Below, piece after piece: positions 1 through 6,006 of a stretch of DNA of 8,788 bases. The stretch lies in NCBI GenBank assembly GCA_036508635.1, contig DATCGY010000020.1, forward strand, positions 1-8,788, read 5' to 3'. The stretch is from FEN-727 sp036508635 (GTDB lineage: Bacteria; Actinomycetota; Geothermincolia; Fen-727; Anoxymicrobiaceae). The notes under the pieces were generated by a model, which saw only the letters and a program-made list of their open reading frames with translations, searched no databases and was not told the origin of the DNA. A program made the translations under genes and the position numbers. The first letter of the stretch is position 1, and each line of letters begins with the position of its first letter.

Positions 1-375
1 CTTCTGCAGCTCGACCGAGACGATCGAGTTGTAGGGGATCTCGAGCGGGAGCCGCGTGCCCCAGGGGTATTTCATCGCTGGAACTGAGAGGAAACCGAAG
101 CTCTTGTTGGGCAGGACGCAGAGCCTCAGGTTCGTCAGCTCCACTGTCATCGAGTTCCGGCGGTGCCAGGTGCTGAATACCCTGTATGGGCCGTTGCAGA
201 TGTCGGTCCCGAAGGGGCCGAAAGAGAGCAGCACCTTCAGGATGAACCCCGTTACGGCGAGGGCCGCCCCCGGGATTATTAGAAGCCTGACCGTCCGCGA
301 CCGTCTGGTTGCCCGTTCGTGGGAAGACGCCCTGTTATTCCCCCTATCCACCTCCTGCCATCGTGATATTAACAT
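1..375 (-). CDS. Partial membrane protein with start of a PH/GRAM-like domain
   Basis: The reading frame is open from the window edge up to ATG at 375, which sits directly after an in-frame TGA; the C-terminus lies outside the window. A GTG at 351 is an alternative start, but the AGGAGG beside it is too close to serve it, and no other start codon follows at a normal distance. Counted from GTG 351, the protein has an Arg-rich N-terminus (residues 3-22, cytosolic side expected), one hydrophobic helix (about 23-44), then a beta-rich segment. The pattern VELTNLRLCVLP (70-81) followed by LEIPYNSIVSVEL (103-115) resembles the strand order of bacterial PH or GRAM domains, which often bind lipid or protein at membranes. 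GC-rich third positions support coding. The family call is inference from pattern only, and the function is unknown. It is divergent from the ferredoxin gene. Confidence 0.6.
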   Translation of the reverse strand, partial: MLISRWQEVDRGNNRASSHERATRRSRTVRLLIIPGAALAVTGFILKVLLSFGPFGTDICNGPYRVFSTWHRRNSMTVELTNLRLCVLPNKSFGFLSVPAMKYPWGTRLPLEIPYNSIVSVELQK

Positions 376-398
376 TCAGGCAATCCAGGTGTAATAAT
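369..398 (+). promoter_or_regulatory. Putative sigma-70-type promoter for the iron-sulfur protein gene
   Basis: TTAACA (369-374, five of six matches to TTGACA) lies 18 bases before AATAAT (393-398, five of six matches to TATAAT). A TGT triplet at 390-392 makes an extended -10 element. A transcript would begin near 405, giving a leader of about 57 bases before the ATG at 462. The element overlaps the start of the divergent membrane-protein gene. This is prediction from sequence only. Confidence 0.45.
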
Positions 399-461
399 GG
401 GTGGTGCCGTCCAGGGCCTGACCGCAACTGGAGAGACAACCCCCGAACGGGAGGTACCTTT

Positions 462-1283
462 ATGCTCGGGAGAGCCTTTGTCGAGTGGGGAACTACACCA
501 TGGATGATGCGAAGGGGAATAGGCTTTGTCCAAAGCGTGTGGTCTTTAGCGAAGCTGCCCTTTACCGGAACGGTCCACCCCTGGACGCGCCCGGATAAGA
601 ACGACGTGCGCTGGCTGCCCATCAACGAGGAACTGCGGACGGGGGAGGATACGCCCGTTCCGTTGGATCTGCTCCTCAGGTTCATCGAGGAGGCTTCCCA
701 CCGTGTGGTCTATGATTTCTGCCCGTGCAGGTACGGTGAGGGGTGCAAGGAGTACCCTGTCGATATCGGTTGCCTTTTGATGGGTGACTCCGCTCTCGAA
801 TCGCCCTCCGCCATCAGCCACGAGGCGACGGTGGAAGAGGCGAAGGAGCTGGCGCTCCGTGCCGTGGACGCCGGTCTCGTGCCAGTGGTCGGAAAGGCCA
901 AGGTGGATAACTTCATATTCAGTATCAAGGACCGGGCGCGCCTGCTCACCGTCTGCTTCTGCTGCGAGTGCTGCTGCTTTCTGAAGTGCACCCGCCACAT
1001 TCCCCTGGAAACCCTGGAGCCGATGTTCCCGCGCATCAGCGGTATAAGCCTCGAGGTCACCGACGCCTGTAAGGGCTGCGGTAAATGCGTGGAGCACTGC
1101 TACATCCGCGCGATCGAAGTGGTGAACAAAAAGGCGAGGATTGGCGACTACTGCCGGGCCTGCGGACGTTGCGCGAACATCTGCTCGAACGATGCTATTG
1201 AAATCCGCATCGACGACCCGGACTTCCTCGAAGAGAGCTACCAGAGAATCCGCAAGCGCGTCACCTTCGACGGAAGCGCCTGA
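462..1283 (+). CDS. Cys-rich 2x[4Fe-4S] ferredoxin-domain protein
   Basis: A 273-residue protein. The start at ATG 462 is chosen because GGGAGG lies about 7 bases upstream; the frame is open further upstream to 309 but without this support. The C-terminal part has two classical CxxCxxCxxxC motifs (C203/206/209/213 and C231/234/237/241), each followed by a hydrophobic I/AI segment, as in bacterial 2[4Fe-4S] ferredoxins. Before these are two further cysteine groups: C87, C89, C95 and C104 (FCPCRYGEGCKEYPVDIGC), and seven cysteines within residues 165-176. There are nineteen cysteines in all. There is no clear signal peptide or membrane helix, so it is probably cytosolic. It resembles ferredoxin-type proteins annotated in anaerobic bacteria and archaea, which have no settled function. 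Electron transfer is a safe general role; the partner cannot be named. The gene appears monocistronic, and a broken small gene follows. Confidence 0.88.
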   Translation: MLGRAFVEWGTTPWMMRRGIGFVQSVWSLAKLPFTGTVHPWTRPDKNDVRWLPINEELRTGEDTPVPLDLLLRFIEEASHRVVYDFCPCRYGEGCKEYPVDIGCLLMGDSALESPSAISHEATVEEAKELALRAVDAGLVPVVGKAKVDNFIFSIKDRARLLTVCFCCECCCFLKCTRHIPLETLEPMFPRISGISLEVTDACKGCGKCVEHCYIRAIEVVNKKARIGDYCRACGRCANICSNDAIEIRIDDPDFLEESYQRIRKRVTFDGSA

Positions 1284-1314
1284 GACCGACTATGTGTCGC
1301 CTGAACACGTTAGT

Positions 1315-1334
1315 ATCCTTACCGTGGCAAGGAT
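1315..1334 (+). other. Short inverted repeat before the broken small gene
   Basis: ATCCTT (1315-1320) and AAGGAT (1329-1334) are perfect complements around an eight-base loop. No T-run follows, so it is a poor intrinsic terminator for the upstream ferredoxin gene. The right arm contains the only AGGA-like ribosome binding site for the ATG at 1345, so folding could hide that site. It may also be chance. Confidence 0.25.
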
Positions 1335-1344
1335 CTAGAAGTAG

Positions 1345-1555
1345 ATGACGGCACAGATTCCGGACAGTGTCATGTTTGAGGGCCACGAGTTCTCGTTGCT
1401 TGGCCTCAGCGGTAGCGATCTTGACAGTCTTTTATCGCCTGAGCAGTTCGGTATGCAACCGGCAATGATAACTACGGCGTGTTATCGTGGGTTCTACTGC
1501 AGTGCCTATTGAAATGATCGATGAAGCGTTTGATCTCGAGATGGACCTGGAGTAG
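1345..1555 (+). pseudogene. Broken small hypothetical gene (frameshift or internal deletion)
   Basis: From ATG 1345 a 55-codon frame runs to TGA at 1510-1512. It begins MTAQIPDSVMFEGHEF and ends TTACYRGFYCSAY. The acidic-hydrophobic start followed by a TAC-RG-Y motif resembles the N-terminus of longer hypothetical proteins seen in anaerobic Actinomycetota and Chloroflexota; this is recollection and was not searched. Right at the stop the next frame continues with EMIDEAFDLEMDLE and ends at TAG 1553-1555. Dropping one T from TATTGAA (about 1507-1513) would join both parts into a 69-residue protein. Alternatively, the two ends of a longer protein have been brought together by an internal deletion. 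The upstream ribosome binding site is weak (AAGGA at 1329-1333, 11 bases before the ATG). The 55-residue product could still be made. This piece and the inverted repeat before it fill most of the 339 bases between the ferredoxin and FHA genes; the rest shows nothing I can name. Confidence 0.55.
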
Positions 1556-1622
1556 TAACTTCAGATTAACTAAAGCGCGGACTACGGCTCGAGGCTGATG
1601 GCGAGGACAGGAGGGTGTGGAA

Positions 1623-2897
1623 ATGACGCAAGTCGGTTTGACGGCGGCTGAACTGGCGGTTGAGACCGGGCCTCTTGCCGGAACCCGTTTCCTTATCGAT
1701 CGCCCGCTCTTGACCATTGGGCGAACCGAGGGTAACGACATAAAACTCGACGACGCACTGGTATCAAAGAACCACTGCCGCATTATCAAGCAGGGTGACA
1801 ACTTTGTGATCGAGGACCTGGCGAGCTCCAACGGGACGATCGTTAACGGTCAACAGAAAAACACGCACATCTTGCAGGACGGCGACAGGCTCGTTCTGGG
1901 CGACACTACGCTGACCTTCAGGAAGGCCATCCCGGCCGCGGCTGCGGTTGCACCCGCGGCTTCGCAGACGGCGACAGGCTCGAGCAAGAAATGGATCTGG
2001 ATCACGACCGGCATCCTGGCCGTCGCGCTTATCATAGCAGCGGTGGTGTTTGTGCTGCTTTTTGTCGTGCTGCAGCAGAAAGACAAGGTGCCTCCGACGG
2101 TCTCGATCAAGTCCCCATCACCAAACCAGGTGTTTGAGATCAACATGCCGGTGTCCGCGGGCAAGCAGATCACGATAAACGTGTCCGCGTCCGACGATAA
2201 GGGCCTGGACAAGGTCGAGATCCTGTCGGGCCAGCAGGTACTGAAGACGTTCAAAGCGACTACATCGAGGAAGGAATCGAAGGTCGAAGGGACCAGGCAG
2301 GAGGATTTTGAGATGGCCTGGACCACCAAGCAGGGAGATTTCAACCTGGTCGCAAAGGCGTACGACTGGAAAGGCAACACGACGGAGAGCGACCCCGTGC
2401 CGGTGAAGCTGCAGTTGGGCGGTGACGTAAACAGCGCTCACTCGTACTGCCAGCAGATCGATCAGCTCATCAATGAATACAGCGACTACCGGCAGAAGTT
2501 CTCAAACGCTTACGCCGAGGCGCCAAAGGGAAAGATAACATGGGACGCGGCCGGGTCGGTGTTCTCCACTGTAGCCAACGAACGGAGGTCGTTGCTGACC
2601 AGGTTGAACAGCATGACACCACCATCCCAGTTTGCCACGGCGCACCCCCAGTTCAAGACCATGGTGCAGGATGCCTTGAACTCCGACGAGGCGGCGATAA
2701 ACTGGGCTTCGGCGGAATACGCGAATCAGTACTACTCGCAGTATGGCAATTACACGCCGGCAGACACCGCAACCTACAAGAGCCAGGTCGACTACTGGAG
2801 TGACCAGGCCCAGGCAGCCGCGTCCACTCTCAGCAGCGAGTACAACAACCAGAGAAAGTCGCAGCTTGATATCAATGACCCGGCTCCCAACCCTTAA
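1623..2897 (+). CDS. FHA domain membrane protein with extracellular Ig-like domain
   Basis: A 424-residue protein. ATG 1623 is preferred over the in-frame GTG at 1617 because AGGAGGG (1609-1615) lies 7 bases before the ATG but only one base before the GTG. Residues 10-100 form an FHA domain with the phosphothreonine-binding positions G33-R34, S48-x-x-H51, S69-N70-G71-T72 and N75-G76. An Ala/Pro/Thr linker (101-121) leads to one membrane helix (124-150). Outside the cell, about 157-265 looks like a bacterial Ig-like fold (PPTVSIKSPSPNQVF, then SASDDKGLDKVEI and AYDWKGNTTESDPVPV). Residues 270-424 are mostly helical, rich in Gln, Asn, Ser and Tyr, with no recognised family. The orientation puts FHA in the cytosol. 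Only 55 bases separate it from the downstream kinase gene, so co-transcription and a role as kinase substrate or phospho-reader are likely inferences. Confidence 0.9.
   Translation: MTQVGLTAAELAVETGPLAGTRFLIDRPLLTIGRTEGNDIKLDDALVSKNHCRIIKQGDNFVIEDLASSNGTIVNGQQKNTHILQDGDRLVLGDTTLTFRKAIPAAAAVAPAASQTATGSSKKWIWITTGILAVALIIAAVVFVLLFVVLQQKDKVPPTVSIKSPSPNQVFEINMPVSAGKQITINVSASDDKGLDKVEILSGQQVLKTFKATTSRKESKVEGTRQEDFEMAWTTKQGDFNLVAKAYDWKGNTTESDPVPVKLQLGGDVNSAHSYCQQIDQLINEYSDYRQKFSNAYAEAPKGKITWDAAGSVFSTVANERRSLLTRLNSMTPPSQFATAHPQFKTMVQDALNSDEAAINWASAEYANQYYSQYGNYTPADTATYKSQVDYWSDQAQAAASTLSSEYNNQRKSQLDINDPAPNP
1878..1982 (+). repeat. 16-base direct repeat within the FHA gene, two copies
   Basis: GACGGCGACAGGCTCG occurs at 1878-1893 and again, exactly, at 1967-1982, 89 bases apart. 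The first copy encodes DGDRL inside the FHA domain. The second is read in another frame and encodes TATGS in the linker before the membrane helix. Because the frame differs, shared protein sequence cannot explain the identity. Confidence 0.7.
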
Positions 2898-2952
2898 CCG
2901 GGAAGGCGTCCACAGTGGTTGATTTGAAGCAGAGCCGTGGAAGGAAGCGAAG

Positions 2953-4806
2953 ATGAACTGCCCCGAGTGTGGAAAAGAGATAACCGGAAAAACCAGGTTC
3001 TGCACAGGGTGCGGCGCCGGGCTCCCGGACCCCGGGTCCGGGAAGACCCCGGACACCACGGTGCGTAAGCCATCCCCGGAGAAGACGCCTTCGGGTGCGG
3101 GCCCCGGTAGCGATATCCCCGCCGCGTTCGGTCGGTACCGCGTCCTGCGGGAGGTAGGCAGGGGGGCGATGGGAGTCGTCTACCTGGCACGGGACGACAG
3201 TATTGGCCGAAACGTGGCCATCAAGGTCCTGGAGATAAACGATCGCCTTCCCGCAGACGAGAAAGAAGAGATGCGCAGCCGCTTCGAGCGGGAGGCTCGC
3301 GCGGCCGGCATGCTCTCCAACCCCAACATAGTAACTGTCTTCGACTTCGGGGAGGAGCAGGGCACACCTTACATAGCCATGGAGTATCTAGAGGGAGCCA
3401 CCCTCACCGAGGTGGCGCAGGATGCTCCCCTCTCCATACCGCAGGCCACCGATATCGTTACCCAGGTGCTGTCCGCGCTTGCCTACGCCCACGGGCACGA
3501 AATAGTCCACCGTGACATAAAGCCCGACAACATCTTCCTGCTCCCCGACGGGCGGGTGAAGGTGGGCGACTTCGGGATAGCGCGCGTCGCTTTCTCCTCC
3601 TCGATGACCCAGGCGGGCCAGGTTATTGGGACGCCGGGCTACATGAGTCCCGAGCAGGTGAAGAGCGAGGCCGTGGGACCGGCAAGCGATATTTTCTGCG
3701 TCGGCGTGCTGCTCTATGAGCTTCTCACCGGGGCCCCCGCCTTCGCCTCGACCTCTCCCACCAGCGTTATGTACAAGATAGTGCACGAGGAGCCCACGCC
3801 ACCTCACGTCGTCAACCCGGGAGTGCCCCCCAACCTCGAGGCGGTGATAGCCCGCGCGACGGCAAAGAACCCCGCCGCCCGGTACTCCTCCGCCCGATTG
3901 ATGGAGGATGATATCCGCTCCGGGACAATCCCCGAGCCCTCCTCCCAGCCCACGGCACACGACGGGACCGTGATCCGCGCCCCACACGACGGGACAGTGA
4001 TCCGCGCCCCCCACGACGGGACCACCCTCAGGGCCAGGCCGGCGGGGGAGGCAATGCCCGCGGCCGCGATGGTCCCGGGGGTTCCCGGCACCACCCAGCC
4101 TCCAAAGAAGAAGAGGACGGCTCTCTGGGTCGGGATCGGGAGCGCGGGCGTACTGGTTATTGCGGCGATCGTCGTAGGGGTGATTCTGCTCGTGGGTGCA
4201 ATATCCGACAATGGCACCGGCGGCGAGAAAGGTGGAGGCAAGACAACCGGTGGCACAACCGGCACGCAGACCGGCACGCAGGAGCCCGCGGCATCGGACA
4301 TCACCGGCTACGTATCGAACGTGTTTGCATCCTCGAGGATGACATCCCAGGTCCCGGGTGTCAGCTACGCCGAGCTGAACATGATCGACAACAATCCCGG
4401 CACGGGGTGGGCCGAAGGCGTCTCCGGGTACGGTGAGGGGCAGTACATCGATTTTACATTTCGCGAGCCGGTCTGGATAAAGGACGTCAAGGCTATCCCG
4501 GGATACAAGAAATTCTCAGAGGTTGACCGCTACCTCCAGAACGGGAAACTGGCGCAGGTCATCCTCACCTTTGATGACGGCTCAAAGCAGACCGTGAACT
4601 TCAGCCGGGCGGCGAACTGGGCGAGCGCCGACTGGCAGGTGGTTCCCCTGACACCGGTCAGGACCCAGAAGGTCAGGGTGACGATAGCAGCCACATATCC
4701 GGGGCAGAACAGCGGCAGTGGCGCCGCGACCGACACCACCGTCTCCGAATTCCACTTCGAGGGATGGACGGCGGCGGTCTACGACGAGTACAAGAAGAAC
4801 GAGTGA
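2953..4806 (+). CDS. Zinc-ribbon Ser/Thr protein kinase, transmembrane, discoidin-like outer domain
   Basis: A 617-residue PknB-type (Hanks) kinase. GGAAGGAAG lies about 7 bases before ATG 2953. A zinc ribbon opens the protein (C3, C6, C17, C20). After a Pro/Gly linker comes the kinase domain (62-325): glycine loop GRGAMG (69-74), ATP-binding K91 in VAIK, catalytic loop HRDIKPDN (186-193), metal-binding DFG (206-208), an activation loop with SSSMTQ, and GTPGYMSPEQ. All catalytic residues are present, so it should be active. The juxtamembrane region has three copies of a nine-residue HDGT repeat (336-362). A membrane helix (391-417) and a Gly/Thr-rich stalk precede an extracellular domain (about 449-611) resembling discoidin or the so-called NADase-type glycan-binding domain (SSRMTSQ, DNNPGTGWAEG, YIDFTF, VSEFHFEGW). 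That domain probably binds carbohydrate, but its ligand is unknown. PASTA repeats, usual in PknB, are absent. It is likely co-transcribed with the FHA gene. Confidence 0.93.
   Translation: MNCPECGKEITGKTRFCTGCGAGLPDPGSGKTPDTTVRKPSPEKTPSGAGPGSDIPAAFGRYRVLREVGRGAMGVVYLARDDSIGRNVAIKVLEINDRLPADEKEEMRSRFEREARAAGMLSNPNIVTVFDFGEEQGTPYIAMEYLEGATLTEVAQDAPLSIPQATDIVTQVLSALAYAHGHEIVHRDIKPDNIFLLPDGRVKVGDFGIARVAFSSSMTQAGQVIGTPGYMSPEQVKSEAVGPASDIFCVGVLLYELLTGAPAFASTSPTSVMYKIVHEEPTPPHVVNPGVPPNLEAVIARATAKNPAARYSSARLMEDDIRSGTIPEPSSQPTAHDGTVIRAPHDGTVIRAPHDGTTLRARPAGEAMPAAAMVPGVPGTTQPPKKKRTALWVGIGSAGVLVIAAIVVGVILLVGAISDNGTGGEKGGGKTTGGTTGTQTGTQEPAASDITGYVSNVFASSRMTSQVPGVSYAELNMIDNNPGTGWAEGVSGYGEGQYIDFTFREPVWIKDVKAIPGYKKFSEVDRYLQNGKLAQVILTFDDGSKQTVNFSRAANWASADWQVVPLTPVRTQKVRVTIAATYPGQNSGSGAATDTTVSEFHFEGWTAAVYDEYKKNE
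3958..4038 (+). repeat. 27-base tandem repeat, three copies, encoding HDGT(V/T)(I/L)RA
   Basis: Units at 3958-3984, 3985-4011 and 4012-4038 encode HDGTVIRAP, HDGTVIRAP and HDGTTLRAR. The first two units differ by only two bases, so that duplication is recent; the third has diverged in its second half. It lies in the cytosolic linker between kinase domain and membrane helix. Each unit holds at least one threonine that could be phosphorylated. A variable unit number between strains would be expected. Confidence 0.85.
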
Positions 4807-4812
4807 GTGTTT

Positions 4813-4827
4813 TCTCGCGGGGCGAGA
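4813..4827. terminator. Possible bidirectional hairpin between convergent genes
   Basis: TCTCGC (4813-4818) and GCGAGA (4822-4827) are perfect complements around a GGG loop. They sit in the 51-base gap where the plus-strand kinase gene and minus-strand M23 gene converge. The plus side is followed by GGGTTTCG rather than a clean T-run, and TTTT (4810-4813) lies on the other side, giving A-rich minus-strand RNA. The shape and place fit a transcription end, but the tail is poor. Confidence 0.35.
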
Positions 4828-4857
4828 GGGTTTCGAGAGAGGGTCGCTAGAGCCCGC

Positions 4858-5811
4858 CTAGATGAGCTTCAGGATCATCTCGGTCGGGTCGAGAAGGTTG
4901 GAGGGGCGCGTGCCGTACCAGCCGCGCGTCCAATCTTTCGTGCCGGCGGCATATTGCTCGAAGTGCAGTTGCTCCGTCCCACTTACCGTGCCAATAACCT
5001 CGCCCTGTTTTACAACGGAACCGACCTTGACCGCCGGTGGTTGCAGCTCGGCGTAGTTGGCGACAAAATCTCCGTGGTCGACCAGCACGCCGTAGGTCAC
5101 CTCTCCTGAAGCGCGCGTGTAGAACGGGGCTATTTTCAGGACGGTTCCGTCTTCAATTGCCATTATCGGCGCGCCCACGCCGGCTGCCGGATAGATATCG
5201 ATTGCCGCATGCGTCCTGCTGTTGCCGTCGCGTGGCGCCCCGAAGTAAGGGTAGTCCTGGGAGCCGGACGGCCAGTGCCCACAAGAGATGGAGGCATCCT
5301 TTGTGAACGGGTAGATGGGATTGCCCTGGATCGGCGAGACGAGCGAAGCGGAAGGAGCGGGGGCGGGGCTCGAAGCCTGAACGGGTTGGCTCGGCGCGGT
5401 CGCCTGCGCTTTCGTAGACGACCCTGAAGCCCTGGTAAGCGGAACACCTTCGAGTTGAACGACGACAGCAAAGCCCTCGTACGTGGACGATCCGGCCCCG
5501 GGATCCTGTTTTACCACCTTGAGCTTGTCGAGGTTCTTGATCATGCTTGTATCCTGCTGAGAATCGATCTTGATGACAAGCTTTGCTTCTTTTACTTTCT
5601 TACCGGCCTGGGCGTAGGTAAGCCCTGTGACCTTTGGCACTCTGCGCGAGCCACCGCTGACGGCAAATATGAATGCCAGGAATCCCGCAATTATGCCCAC
5701 GATGACGAGGACGACAATTACAATGAGCCGGTTCTGCCGCCTCTTTCTTTCAAGGTGGCGCTGTCTGCGTATTTCCTGTCTTGAATATTCCATGTCTGAT
5801 GAGCTACCCAT
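4858..5811 (-). CDS. Membrane-anchored PASTA-M23 (LytM-like) peptidase family protein
   Basis: A 317-residue protein from ATG 5811. M7 (ATG 5793) is an alternative start; neither has a strong ribosome binding site. A very basic N-terminus (11-28) precedes one membrane helix (29-51), so the rest faces the cell wall. Residues 57-121 form one PASTA domain (VPKVTGLTYAQAGKKV, then VVKQDPGAGS and VVVQLEG), which typically binds peptidoglycan or muropeptides. A Ser/Ala/Pro/Gln linker (128-157) leads to an M23 domain (about 165-317). H201-x3-D205 and H283 fit the three zinc ligands of LytM enzymes. The two additional histidines usual in active members are replaced: E255 in YAEL instead of YAHL, and Q281 in QLHFE instead of HLHFE. 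It may be a variant hydrolase, or a non-catalytic regulator or binding protein. It is convergent with the kinase gene, so the two are separate transcripts, though a shared cell-wall role is plausible. Confidence 0.9.
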   Translation of the reverse strand: MGSSSDMEYSRQEIRRQRHLERKRRQNRLIVIVVLVIVGIIAGFLAFIFAVSGGSRRVPKVTGLTYAQAGKKVKEAKLVIKIDSQQDTSMIKNLDKLKVVKQDPGAGSSTYEGFAVVVQLEGVPLTRASGSSTKAQATAPSQPVQASSPAPAPSASLVSPIQGNPIYPFTKDASISCGHWPSGSQDYPYFGAPRDGNSRTHAAIDIYPAAGVGAPIMAIEDGTVLKIAPFYTRASGEVTYGVLVDHGDFVANYAELQPPAVKVGSVVKQGEVIGTVSGTEQLHFEQYAAGTKDWTRGWYGTRPSNLLDPTEMILKLI

Positions 5812-5814
5812 CGG

Positions 5815-5842
5815 GTTATATTAACTTTCCCGTGCCTGGCAA
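5815..5842 (-). promoter_or_regulatory. Putative promoter for the PASTA-M23 gene
   Basis: On the minus strand TTGCCA (5842-5837) is 16 bases before TATAAC (5820-5815). Transcription would begin near 5808, at or inside the ATG at 5809-5811. If real, this makes the message leaderless or favours M7 at 5793 as the true start. The prediction rests on the hexamers only. Confidence 0.3.
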
Positions 5843-5966
5843 TACCCTTCAACGATAGGCTCGCCGTCACCTTGGGGCAACATACTGTTCTTTACCGAAC
5901 GAAAGACCGGCCAAGGAAGTTGTCGAAGTACCGTGTCGTGCTCCCCGATATGATAATGTGAAACAG

Positions 5967-5984
5967 GCCCAGTAATATCTGGGC
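5967..5984 (+). promoter_or_regulatory. Hairpin in the greA leader, possible attenuator
   Basis: GCCCAG (5967-5972) and CTGGGC (5979-5984) pair perfectly around the loop TAATAT, and AACATTTTATTT follows. This GC-rich stem with a T-rich tail is terminator-like, and it ends 12 bases before the greA ribosome binding site AGGAG (5997-6001). The gene to the left is on the other strand, so no upstream plus-strand gene needs terminating here. The structure therefore more likely acts on the greA message itself. TATGAT (5949-5954) or GATAAT (5952-5957) could be the -10 element, but no good -35 is visible. Confidence 0.45.
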
Positions 5985-6006
5985 AACATTTTATTTAGGA
6001 GAGATT

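Noticed and set aside
309..461. Upstream 51-codon extension of the ferredoxin protein
   Set aside because: The extra residues are unlike a protein start, they overlap the divergent promoter region and gene, and ATG 462 has a proper ribosome binding site.
546..1097. 183-codon open frame on the minus strand across the ferredoxin gene
   Set aside because: It lies antisense to a gene with clear cysteine motifs, has no ribosome binding site that stands out and no recognisable domain; open antisense frames are common in GC-rich coding DNA.
2502..3059. 185-codon minus-strand frame spanning the FHA-kinase junction
   Set aside because: It runs antisense to two genes and across their gap with no domain or start signal; treated as chance.
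3388..4014. 208-codon open frame on the minus strand inside the kinase gene
   Set aside because: It is antisense to the conserved kinase domain and its composition (Gly, His, Arg rich) is what GC-rich antisense codons produce.
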